A program made the translations under genes and the position numbers. Source: JAGOBX01 sp017999075 [NCBI: Candidatus Babelota bacterium] (lineage in GTDB: Bacteria > JAGOBX01). Taken from it: DNA of 7,200 nt. A model generated the notes under the pieces. That model was given only the letters and a program-made list of their open reading frames with translations, made no database searches and was not told the DNA's origin. Positions 1 through 6,067 of the stretch are shown here, in pieces (within the stretch, counting starts at the first letter, position 1; every line of letters starts with the position of its first letter). The stretch spans positions 1 through 7,200 of the forward strand of contig JAGOBX010000175.1 in assembly GCA_017999075.1 (NCBI GenBank). The letters are read 5' to 3'.

Positions 1-1313
1 TTTATGGAGTCATACTGTTTTAAAAATTTTATATCCTGAAATTCTTCAAACCACAAAGAAATTATTCCATAAACATGAATTTCATCTTCTTCGGCATATT
101 TGAAATATTCTTGTATTTCATTTGAATTTATTCTGTGTGAATAACCGGTGTTTATAAAAAATTTTGAATTTTTATACCGGGATATTTTTGTTATAATGTT
201 TTCCACCAACAAAAAATAGGTAGATAAATTCGGATGATGGCCGTCGATAAAATAATTAAAATCAGGAATTACGGTTTTATCTGGAGTACAAATTATAGAT
301 TTCATATCAATATGAATTAAATTATATTTATTAATTAAATCTTTAAGTCCGTTTTTATATTTTGTCTGTATAATCAGAGGATAATCATCGTTATCAATAG
401 CCAATCTTAGAAATTTATCAGCTGAATTGAAATGATTTTCCTGATAATATATTTTTCCGATTTCAAAATAAAGATTTGCGAATGAACATTCTTTCGATAA
501 ATTTTCTAAAATTTTTTTTGATGCATCACTATCATCCATAAAATTTTTTAAATAATAAGCGCTTTTAAATTTGTTCAGATGATTGCCGGCATCATTTTTA
601 TTTTTTGAATTTCTATATACTGAACGAGTTGGAGAAAACATATAATTACCTTCAGGAATAATAATAATTAATTCTATATTATTTGCATTACAGTATTGAA
701 TCAATAATTCCGCGTATTTAATGTACCTTGTGAAATTTATGTTTTTTTCAAATTCAGGAACAGGATGTTCGCAAAAAAAATTTCCTGAATAAATATCGTC
801 GCTTTCATTAACTTGTTTAATGTAAAAATAATGGCGTATTATCTTAACAATTGAAGAAAAACCTATAATATTAAGAAATGGAAGCTTATCTTTTATATTT
901 AATGAATAATAATTGGAAAATTCGTTATGACCGCTGTATATAATCATTAAATCAGGTTTATATTTAACCTCAGAAAAATATTTTTGCACTGCTTTTTCAA
1001 TTGAAAAAGCGCCCTGGGCATAATTATCGGCTATGATATTTTTTTGATAATGTTTTGTCTTATTAAATTCATATTGAATGATATTGGATAATTGCAATTT
1101 TTTATGATAAGGCCAGCCTATAGCCGTAGACTCGCCGAGTACAGCGATTCTGTAGTTATTAGTGTCAATTAAAATTTTGTTTGCCGGTTTAACAGCATAT
1201 TTCAGAAAATTATAATTTATATAGTTATAAGAAATAATTTCGGCAATAATAAATCCAGCAATTATGCCGAATAAGATTTTTAATTTTCTATGTTTGGTAA
1301 GTTTAATTTTCAT
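1..1313 (-). CDS. Membrane-anchored SGNH/GDSL-hydrolase-like protein with TPR-like insert (3' end outside window)
   Basis: The frame is open from ATG at 1313 to the left edge (437 codons, no stop), so the C-terminus is missing. Residues 1-12 are basic and are followed by a hydrophobic stretch at about 11-32, a likely signal anchor that places the rest outside the cytoplasm. SGNH blocks are visible: VLGESTAIG with the nucleophile candidate Ser62, Gly101 in NYAQGAFS, YSGHNE with Asn130, and DGHHPN with Asp357/His360. Between the last two blocks, residues about 278-311 read like one TPR unit (spacing of Gly286, Tyr289, Ala298, Ala305). SGNH proteins of this type act as esterases or acyl-transfer/deacetylation enzymes, often on glycans; the substrate here is unknown. 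The start overlaps the stop of the upstream radical SAM gene (ATGA), with only a weak GGA about 17 nt upstream, so translation is probably coupled. The family call is fairly sure; the role is inferred. Confidence 0.8.
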   Translation of the reverse strand, partial: MKIKLTKHRKLKILFGIIAGFIIAEIISYNYINYNFLKYAVKPANKILIDTNNYRIAVLGESTAIGWPYHKKLQLSNIIQYEFNKTKHYQKNIIADNYAQGAFSIEKAVQKYFSEVKYKPDLMIIYSGHNEFSNYYSLNIKDKLPFLNIIGFSSIVKIIRHYFYIKQVNESDDIYSGNFFCEHPVPEFEKNINFTRYIKYAELLIQYCNANNIELIIIIPEGNYMFSPTRSVYRNSKNKNDAGNHLNKFKSAYYLKNFMDDSDASKKILENLSKECSFANLYFEIGKIYYQENHFNSADKFLRLAIDNDDYPLIIQTKYKNGLKDLINKYNLIHIDMKSIICTPDKTVIPDFNYFIDGHHPNLSTYFLLVENIITKISRYKNSKFFINTGYSHRINSNEIQEYFKYAEEDEIHVYGIISLWFEEFQDIKFLKQYDSI

Positions 1314-2392
1314 TTGTTTTTCAAATCATTCCATCTTAAATCTTTTTTTCTGAACATAATCGGATCTAAAATTTTTCCAATTTTTTTTACAGGGATGAAT
1401 TCTTCATCTCCGAAATTTTTTAAATATTGAGGATAAATACCGTCGCATATATAATAAAAATCGCATTCGCGGCATTTTTCAAGATAAATATTATTATGGC
1501 AAAATCTGTTTTTTATAAGCCATAAAATTTTTTTTTCTTCCAGGTTACTAAGTTTTAGTTTAGTAAAAAAAGATTTAAATGGTAATTTATATTTCCAGAA
1601 TTTTTCATCAAGTTTCATACAGGCTCTTACGTTCCATTCATAAGGATCCCATTGCCACTGATGAAAATTGCAGACATATTTTTCGTATTCGCCCATACAG
1701 CATAAAGGAATATACCTGACATTTGTATAAATATTATTATCAATCATAATATTCAAAGCTTTTTTTATGTTAACAGATAAATCAGTATATCTTCCCTGAA
1801 AAGGAATATTTTCTTTATTTGACCAGTCGGTAGCAGGATGAGGATTGAAGATAATGAAATTGGCGATTCTGGGTTTGACGATCGATGTTAATTTTTTTGC
1901 TATTTCAGTCAATCTGTCGCCATTGAATTTTGTTACAACAGTATTTGTTCTGAACGAAAAATTAATTGAATGGAGGTATTCAACAGAATTCATCAGATTT
2001 TTGTAAGCGTTGTTTCTGTTTGTTATTTCATCATAATGAGATTCATAGTCGTGATAACTTAATAAAACGTCTTCCAATCCTTCTGAAACTAAATTTTTTA
2101 TTGTTTCTGTTTTTTGCCCGTTAGTTATTATTGTGGGGAGTATCAGCCTTTCCCTGCAATACTTAACCATTTTTATTATTTCTTTGTATACTGTAGGTTC
2201 TCCGCCTGTTATGTCAAAATATTTAATTTGATAATTTTGTTTAAAAATATCAATTTCGTTTTTTACATCTTCAAAACTTCTTTGCTCCCTGTATTTTTTG
2301 AATTTGTAATAACAAAATTTACATTCAATATTGCAGGCAAAAGTGGGATATATATCCACTCTTTTATTTATTTTAATAATATTGTTGTTCAT
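1310..2392 (-). CDS. Radical SAM enzyme with SPASM-like cysteine-rich C-terminus
   Basis: A 360-residue protein. The N-terminus carries the radical SAM CxxxCxxC motif (Cys20, Cys24, Cys27, then Tyr28), which binds the 4Fe-4S cluster that cleaves S-adenosylmethionine. TGGEPT at 62-67 is the usual SAM-binding GGEP element, and TNG at 90-92 and RTN at 148-150 fit further TIM-barrel strands. The C-terminal part has Cys231, Cys232, Cys241 and Cys258, then Cys298, Cys307, Cys310 and Cys316. The Cx2Cx5C spacing of the last three matches the core of SPASM domains, but the usual final Cys (Cx3C) is Tyr320, so any auxiliary cluster would be ligated differently. SPASM/twitch enzymes modify peptides, sugars or cofactors. 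The flanking glycosyltransferase and SGNH protein favour a glycan or glycan-attached substrate; this is inference. Both ends overlap their neighbours by 4 bp, and no Shine-Dalgarno precedes the start. Fold call strong, substrate unknown. Confidence 0.88.
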   Translation of the reverse strand: MNNNIIKINKRVDIYPTFACNIECKFCYYKFKKYREQRSFEDVKNEIDIFKQNYQIKYFDITGGEPTVYKEIIKMVKYCRERLILPTIITNGQKTETIKNLVSEGLEDVLLSYHDYESHYDEITNRNNAYKNLMNSVEYLHSINFSFRTNTVVTKFNGDRLTEIAKKLTSIVKPRIANFIIFNPHPATDWSNKENIPFQGRYTDLSVNIKKALNIMIDNNIYTNVRYIPLCCMGEYEKYVCNFHQWQWDPYEWNVRACMKLDEKFWKYKLPFKSFFTKLKLSNLEEKKILWLIKNRFCHNNIYLEKCRECDFYYICDGIYPQYLKNFGDEEFIPVKKIGKILDPIMFRKKDLRWNDLKNK

Positions 2393-3366
2393 AATTTATA
2401 AATATTTTTAATATTTTCAGGCAGCATATCCAATAGTTTATTATTTTCAAATCTATCTAAGATTTTGATATCGCTGTTTTGTTGTGTTCTTTTTAATCTT
2501 CGTATTTTGTGTATTCTTTTTAAAGCAGCCAAAAATGCTCTTATATTTTTTTTATCATATTTAATAAAAATTTGCAAAATAAAAAAGAAATGTTTTATCC
2601 ATAAATCGAGCGAATCTATATTTTTCCAAAAAAATAGAAATCTGTTTCTTGCATCTATATGTATTAAGTTGTTTTCATCGTACATTTTTTTCATGGTAGT
2701 ATTAGCATAATGATAAACAGCGCTGTCAGGCAGATAAATATTATCATATCCTAATTTCATTGCATTATAGCACAAATCATTATCTTCCAAATATTGAGGA
2801 GCATAAATAGAATCAAAACCTCCTGTTTCAAAATATTTTTTTTTTAATACAAACATACAGCAGCTTGTGGCCCAAGCGATTTTTATTTTTTCTTTGAATT
2901 CTATATTTTTATGTAATCCTATATTTTCACTTTGAATTCTGCCGTTTTTAAAAATATACGCTGAAATAGATTCATTTCTTAAATTCATTGATGGCCGCAA
3001 AATTTGAGGATTAATTGCAAACACATTGTTTTTTGACAATTCATTAAATATTGAACTGAAGTTTATGTTTTTAATAATAACATCGTTGTCAAGGAACCAT
3101 AGAATGTCATAATTTGCATAATTTACGGCATTGATATGAGATAAGGCATTTCCCTGATTTTTATTGTTTACAATAATTATGCAATCTTTAAATTTTTTTT
3201 TAAGTAAATCAACATCATTGTTATGGCTGCAATCATCGCATATAATTATTTCATAATTATAATCTTTAATAAATTTGCAGTCATAAATTGATTCTATAAG
3301 TTTTTCTGTTAAACAGAATCCGTTGTAATTTGTAATTATAATTGATATGCCGTTAAACATAGACAT
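2389..3366 (-). CDS. Family 2 glycosyltransferase (GT-A fold, rhamnosyltransferase-like)
   Basis: A 325-residue cytoplasmic enzyme expected to move a sugar from a nucleotide-sugar to a growing surface glycan. It opens with the GT2 strand ISIIITNYNG (7-16). The nucleotide-binding region CDDCS (43-47) and the NQGNALSHINAVN segment (70-82) follow, then the metal-binding DxD as Asp93-Asn94-Asp95. GGFD (182-185) and the acidic catalytic patch LEDND (193-197) come next, with a conserved-type YH at 218-219 and RN at 240-241. This order resembles the rhamnosyltransferase-like GT2 proteins of O-antigen and capsule loci; the donor sugar cannot be read. A hydrophobic helix at about 255-270 and a basic tail may hold it to the inner membrane face. 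ATG 3366 was chosen; an in-frame ATG at 3360 is possible, and neither has a clear ribosome site. It is the first gene of the minus-strand cassette and overlaps the radical SAM gene by ATGA. Confidence 0.9.
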   Translation of the reverse strand: MSMFNGISIIITNYNGFCLTEKLIESIYDCKFIKDYNYEIIICDDCSHNNDVDLLKKKFKDCIIIVNNKNQGNALSHINAVNYANYDILWFLDNDVIIKNINFSSIFNELSKNNVFAINPQILRPSMNLRNESISAYIFKNGRIQSENIGLHKNIEFKEKIKIAWATSCCMFVLKKKYFETGGFDSIYAPQYLEDNDLCYNAMKLGYDNIYLPDSAVYHYANTTMKKMYDENNLIHIDARNRFLFFWKNIDSLDLWIKHFFFILQIFIKYDKKNIRAFLAALKRIHKIRRLKRTQQNSDIKILDRFENNKLLDMLPENIKNIYKL

Positions 3367-3404
3367 TAAGATTAAATAATATTTATAAAAATTAAAATTG
3401 TTTC

Positions 3405-3410
3405 ATTATA
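3405..3410 (-). promoter_or_regulatory. Candidate -10 element for the glycosyltransferase / radical SAM / SGNH cassette
   Basis: The minus strand reads a perfect TATAAT here, about 38 nt before the GT2 start. No good -35 lies at 16-18 nt (the best is TTTTAA), so the call rests on the -10 and on position only. In DNA this AT-rich such hexamers occur by chance. Confidence 0.3.
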
Positions 3411-3446
3411 TATGATATGCAGATAATTTAAAAGTAAAAAATCAAG

Positions 3447-3474
3447 TTTACATTTTTAAAATAAATAATAAAAT
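3447..3474 (+). promoter_or_regulatory. Candidate promoter for the family 4 glycosyltransferase gene
   Basis: TTTACA at 3447-3452 and TAAAAT at 3469-3474 each match the sigma-70 consensus at five of six positions, with a 16-nt spacer. The predicted start near 3481 would leave a leader of about 60 nt before ATG 3544. The site sits in the 177-bp divergent spacer, back to back with the minus-strand candidate. The rest of that spacer shows no repeat or hairpin I could support. Confidence 0.45.
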
Positions 3475-3543
3475 TAACTTCCGGAAAAACAAGAGAGTAA
3501 AAGTCATTTTCAGGACAAAATTTTATTAAGAAATATAAGTAAA

Positions 3544-4632
3544 ATGTTATTAAAAAATTGCAGTGTACTTCAGATTTCTTCCGGATTTCATTCTGGAGAT
3601 GCTGTATCTAATCAAATAAATTATCTGAACGATATTTTTTTAGAATTTAATTGTAAAACTTTTTTTTATAATACTCCAAACCATAAATTTGATTTTAACG
3701 CTGTTCAATTAAATTCTATTGATGAAGTGTTAAACCGTAATTTTTGTTTGATAATTGTTCATTATGGCGGTTATTTTCCAGAAGCGGAAAAATTGCCTTT
3801 AATGTCCGGAAAAAAAATACTGTTTTACCACAATTTTACGCCATACAAATATTTTGAAAAATATAATGGAAATCTTGCCGAATCTTTAAAACAGACTTCT
3901 GAACAATTGTTTAGAATTAATAAAAATTTTGATTATGCAATAACACCGTCAAATTATAATAAGTCAAGTTTGATTGAACATAATTTTTACAACAGAAATA
4001 TTTATGTTGTTCCGTATTTGATAAAATGTAAATTTAGTTTGAAAAATTTGTTGAAAAAATTTTTTTTCCCTTGCGGTAAACCACTAAAAATTTTATATAC
4101 CGGCAGAATAGAGGTTCATAAAAAAATAGAAAACATAATAGAATTTTTTAACATATTAGTCGAAAATTATTATTTTGATTGCGAATTGCATTTAACTGGT
4201 CCTTATGATGAAAATTCAGAATATTATTTCGAGTTAAAACGAAAAGTCAAACACAGCGGAAAAGTTTTTTTTCACGGAAGAAAAGATTATTCTGAAATTT
4301 ATGATTATTTTAATATGGCTGATATTTACATTAATTTAAGCGAGCACGAAGGGTTCTGCATTCCTGTAATTGAAGCAATAAGCAGTTTTTTGCCTGTGAT
4401 TTCCAATGATATACCGGCAATAAGAGAAAACACCGATGGTTCAATTTTATTTGTAAATAATGAAGATTATCATTCTATTTCAAAGATGGTTATAAAAATT
4501 AAGAATAATTATTTATACAGGATTTGGATAATAATACGACAATTAAAAATTCTTGATAAATTTGTTTTTTCTGAAATAAAACATAAAATTAAAACTTTAT
4601 TGTTTAATTTAACAATTGATAATAAAAAATAA
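3544..4632 (+). CDS. Family 4 glycosyltransferase (GT-B fold)
   Basis: A 362-residue enzyme expected to transfer a sugar from a nucleotide-sugar with retention of configuration during surface-glycan assembly. The N-terminal domain has ISSGFHSGDAVSNQI (11-25), the GDA-type loop of a known GT4 subgroup, and YHNFTP at 95-100, which fits the HNxTP block of the same subgroup. The C-terminal nucleotide-binding domain begins at about 181 with LYTGR (184-188), continues with LTGP (217-220) and FFHGR (242-246), and carries the EX7E signature as Glu269 and Glu277 in EHEGFCIPVIEA, followed by SNDIPAIREN. Length is typical. ATG 3544 is the only usual start codon after the in-frame stop at 3475-3477, and it lacks a Shine-Dalgarno. 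Transcribed away from the minus-strand cassette, it may still serve the same glycan locus. Its last 29 bases overlap the tail of pgpA. Donor and acceptor are unknown. Confidence 0.9.
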   Translation: MLLKNCSVLQISSGFHSGDAVSNQINYLNDIFLEFNCKTFFYNTPNHKFDFNAVQLNSIDEVLNRNFCLIIVHYGGYFPEAEKLPLMSGKKILFYHNFTPYKYFEKYNGNLAESLKQTSEQLFRINKNFDYAITPSNYNKSSLIEHNFYNRNIYVVPYLIKCKFSLKNLLKKFFFPCGKPLKILYTGRIEVHKKIENIIEFFNILVENYYFDCELHLTGPYDENSEYYFELKRKVKHSGKVFFHGRKDYSEIYDYFNMADIYINLSEHEGFCIPVIEAISSFLPVISNDIPAIRENTDGSILFVNNEDYHSISKMVIKIKNNYLYRIWIIIRQLKILDKFVFSEIKHKIKTLLFNLTIDNKK

Positions 4633-5137
4633 TTTTTAGAGTAAGCCCTGAGTATATGCCGGCAATAACATCATCTGCAACGATTCCCCATCCGCCGTTC
4701 AGTTTTTGACTTATATTAGCCGGAAATACTTTTACAATATCGAAAAATCTGAATAATAAGAATGATAAAATAATCAGCTGGATGTAAAACCGATAATTTC
4801 CGCAATCAATTATAATCGGGAATTTCATTGAAGGAATAGAAAATATAAGTATTGTAACAAAATATCCGACAACTTCATCAATTACTACCTTGTGAGGATC
4901 TTTATGACCGTAAATTTTTTCAAATATTGAACTGACAGGAATAGAAATAATTGTAAGAATAATTGTGAGATATAATATCAGATAATTAATATTATATTTT
5001 TGCTGGCAATATATTGTTAATACGGCAAATGGAATTGTTGCGAGAGTAGCAAAAGTTCCTGATGCTTTTAAATAGCCGGTAAAAAAAAATGAAGAAATAA
5101 TCTCCAGACCAAATATTAAATTTTTTTTTATATTCAT
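4604..5137 (-). CDS. pgpA: Phosphatidylglycerophosphatase A
   Basis: A 177-residue integral membrane enzyme that removes the phosphate from phosphatidylglycerophosphate to give phosphatidylglycerol, the last step of that phospholipid branch at the inner membrane. Family motifs are present in order: GYLKASGTFATLATIP (21-36), KDPHKVVIDEVVG (79-91) with the acidic residues Asp80, Asp87 and Glu88 expected to bind magnesium, FRFFDIVK (129-136), and GGWGIVADDVIAGIY (148-162) with Asp155/Asp156. Hydrophobic segments lie at roughly 28-48, 52-74, 89-106, 115-132 and 158-174. Length is normal for PgpA. It stands alone here on the minus strand, convergent with the GT4 gene and divergent from the zinc-ribbon gene. 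No Shine-Dalgarno precedes the ATG. Identification is firm from the motif set; PgpA-family proteins with other roles are a remote alternative. Confidence 0.93.
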   Translation of the reverse strand: MNIKKNLIFGLEIISSFFFTGYLKASGTFATLATIPFAVLTIYCQQKYNINYLILYLTIILTIISIPVSSIFEKIYGHKDPHKVVIDEVVGYFVTILIFSIPSMKFPIIIDCGNYRFYIQLIILSFLLFRFFDIVKVFPANISQKLNGGWGIVADDVIAGIYSGLTLKIIFYYQLLN

Positions 5138-5172
5138 TTGAATTTATTGTTTAAAATAATTTTTTTAACTAT

Positions 5173-5200
5173 ATAATACAATTCCGGCTTAATCAATAAA
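5173..5200 (-). promoter_or_regulatory. Weak candidate promoter for pgpA
   Basis: The minus strand reads TTTATT (5200-5195), a 16-nt spacer, then TATTAT (5178-5173), about 35 nt before the pgpA start. The -35 match is poor (three of six), so this is a positional guess within the divergent 137-bp spacer. Confidence 0.25.
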
Positions 5201-5212
5201 AAAAATTAAAAC

Positions 5213-5240
5213 TTGACAAATTTTATTTTTTTTTTAAATT
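5213..5240 (+). promoter_or_regulatory. Sigma-70-type promoter for the zinc-ribbon gene
   Basis: A perfect TTGACA at 5213-5218 is followed after 16 nt by TAAATT at 5235-5240 (four of six). The spacer is almost pure T. The predicted start near 5247 gives a leader of about 28 nt that contains the ribosome site. This is the best -35 in the window and suggests steady, fairly strong expression. Confidence 0.6.
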
Positions 5241-5258
5241 TTACAGAAAATTTAACAG

Positions 5259-5265
5259 TAAGGAG
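5259..5265 (+). promoter_or_regulatory. Ribosome binding site that fixes the zinc-ribbon start
   Basis: TAAGGAG lies nine bases before ATG 5275 but only three before the in-frame TTG at 5269. The spacing favours ATG 5275 and shortens the protein by two residues compared with the longest frame. Confidence 0.75.
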
Positions 5266-5274
5266 AAGTTGATA

Positions 5275-5460
5275 ATGGTTTTTCAAGGTTATTGTTTTGA
5301 ATGTGAATACGAAGGGCAGTTTAAAAACAAGCATATTTGTCCTAAATGTAAAAGTGAAGATATTGAAATTTATGAAGATGAACTTGAAGATGAAGAAGAA
5401 GATGAGTTTTATAATGGCGAAGAAAATGATGATGATTTTGAAGAAGAAGAAAATGAATAA
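5275..5460 (+). CDS. Small zinc-ribbon protein with a highly acidic tail
   Basis: A 61-residue protein of unknown function. The N-terminal half holds two CxxC knuckles, Cys7/Cys10 (CFEC) and Cys22/Cys25 (CPKC), 11 residues apart, a classic zinc-ribbon layout. From residue 34 to the end nearly every residue is Glu or Asp, with a few Asn and aromatic residues, so the tail is probably disordered and strongly negative. Short ribbons of this kind can act in transcription, translation or protein contacts; the acidic tail could mimic nucleic acid or bind a basic partner. That is inference. It has its own TTGACA promoter and a good ribosome site, and is followed after 84 bp by the secreted DUF5666-like gene on the same strand. 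The acidic codons GAA/GAT are repetitive, which makes a false Lys/Met-rich frame at 5297-5500. A real gene is likely because promoter, ribosome site and cysteine spacing agree. Confidence 0.8.
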   Translation: MVFQGYCFECEYEGQFKNKHICPKCKSEDIEIYEDELEDEEEDEFYNGEENDDDFEEEENE

Positions 5461-5463
5461 TAA

Positions 5464-5485
5464 AAGATATGGAAAAAAATATCTT
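5464..5485 (+). terminator. AT-rich hairpin, possible weak terminator or attenuator
   Basis: AAGATAT (5464-5470) and ATATCTT (5479-5485) form a perfect 7-bp stem with an 8-base loop. A run of eight T at 5491-5498 follows after five bases. The stem is weak and the T run is offset, so it may only partly stop transcripts from the zinc-ribbon gene or just shape the mRNA between the two genes. Confidence 0.4.
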
Positions 5486-5500
5486 GCATATTTTTTTTAG

Positions 5501-5506
5501 GATAAT
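5501..5506 (+). promoter_or_regulatory. Possible -10 element for the secreted DUF5666-like gene
   Basis: GATAAT matches TATAAT at five of six positions, about 38 bases before ATG 5545. There is no good -35 at the right distance. If real, the gene could be expressed apart from the zinc-ribbon gene; otherwise it depends on readthrough. Confidence 0.25.
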
Positions 5507-5529
5507 ACAATTATTTAAAAATTTTTTTT

Positions 5530-5535
5530 AGGAGG
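5530..5535 (+). promoter_or_regulatory. Consensus Shine-Dalgarno of the secreted DUF5666-like gene
   Basis: AGGAGG lies nine bases before ATG 5545, the strongest ribosome site in the window. It settles the start and predicts a high translation rate. Confidence 0.8.
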
Positions 5536-5544
5536 AATATTTTT

Positions 5545-6024
5545 ATGTTAAAAAAAATAGTAATTGCTTTAATGAGTGTATTATTAATCAGCGCATTGGC
5601 TTTTGCTGCGGATGAAGCAGCAGCACCTGCGGCTGACGATAAAGCTGCTGTTAAAGCTGATGTGAAAGATGCGGGCGCGGCAGATGCTAAAAAAGCCGAC
5701 AAACCGAAATACGCTAATGGCGTAAAAATTGTTTCCTGTGAAGGAGATAAGCTTGTTGTTTCGAGAGGTTATGGCAAAAAAGCTAAAGAAGAAACTTATG
5801 CAATCGGACCGGACACTAAATATTACAAAGACAAAAAACCGGTTAAAGCAGAAGAAGTTGCTGCTCTTTTCGTTAAAGATGTTAAAGTAAATGTTGGTTA
5901 TGTAAAAGATGGCGATAAGCTGATAGCTAAACGCGTTTATTTAAACACTAAACAGAAAAAAGCAAAAAAAGATGGAGAAGCTCCGGCAGCTCCTAAAGAA
6001 GAAAAGGCTGCAGAAACTAAATAA
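5545..6024 (+). CDS. Secreted Ala/Lys-rich protein with a DUF5666-like core
   Basis: A 159-residue protein with a clear Sec signal peptide: MLKK, a hydrophobic core at about 5-20 and a likely signal peptidase I cut after AFA (21). No lipobox Cys is present. Residues about 22-55 are low-complexity Ala/Asp/Lys. Residues about 57-135 form a beta-type domain with the alternating pattern of DUF5666-like/OB-like modules: NGVKIVSCEGDKLVVSRG, then EETYAIGPDTKYYKDKKPVKAEE in two short strands, then VKVNVGYVKDGDKLIAKRVYL. The tail from 136 is again Lys/Ala/Pro/Glu-rich. Function is unknown; a periplasmic or surface-exposed small protein is expected. Codon use and base composition are richer in G+C than the neighbours, mostly because of Ala codons. 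A consensus AGGAGG and a strong terminator bracket it, a pattern of an abundantly made protein. The DUF5666 assignment is by pattern only. Confidence 0.85.
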   Translation: MLKKIVIALMSVLLISALAFAADEAAAPAADDKAAVKADVKDAGAADAKKADKPKYANGVKIVSCEGDKLVVSRGYGKKAKEETYAIGPDTKYYKDKKPVKAEEVAALFVKDVKVNVGYVKDGDKLIAKRVYLNTKQKKAKKDGEAPAAPKEEKAAETK

Positions 6025-6032
6025 TAAATATT

Positions 6033-6056
6033 CAAAATAACCGGATATTTATTTTG
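6033..6056. repeat. 8-bp inverted repeat after the DUF5666-like gene
   Basis: CAAAATAA (6033-6040) and TTATTTTG (6049-6056) are perfect inverted arms around an 8-base loop, starting nine bases after the stop codon. G-U and A-U pairs could extend the stem slightly. No T run follows directly, so it is more likely an mRNA 3' stem ahead of the main terminator than a terminator itself. Confidence 0.4.
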
Positions 6057-6067
6057 GTTGATTTAGT

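Noticed and set aside
2114-2401. Plus-strand open frame of 95 codons
   Set aside because: It lies wholly antisense to the radical SAM gene and the first bases of its junction, has no ribosome site or recognisable motif, and is explained by AT-rich antisense sequence.
2465-2710. Plus-strand open frame of 81 codons
   Set aside because: Antisense to the GT2 C-terminal region; its hydrophobic, Phe/Ile-rich content is the reverse reading of Lys/Asn codons.
3367-3543. Small gene or riboswitch in the divergent spacer
   Set aside because: No credible start with ribosome site, no stable G+C-containing stems and no conserved aptamer pattern that I recognise.
5269-5274. TTG start two codons earlier for the zinc-ribbon protein
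   Set aside because: Only three bases separate it from the AGGAG element, too close for normal initiation; ATG 5275 has a nine-base spacing.
5387-5460. GAA/GAT-rich stretch as a DNA tandem repeat
   Set aside because: No fixed repeat unit is kept; the pattern is explained by Glu and Asp codons.
5297-5500. Plus-strand Lys/Met-rich frame overlapping the zinc-ribbon gene
   Set aside because: It is the shifted reading of the GAA/GAT repeats of the acidic tail; it lacks a ribosome site, while the zinc-ribbon frame has one plus paired CxxC motifs.
5511-5702. Minus-strand Ala/Ser-rich frame
   Set aside because: It is the reverse reading of the Ala/Lys-rich signal peptide region of the secreted protein; no initiation signal and no family resemblance.
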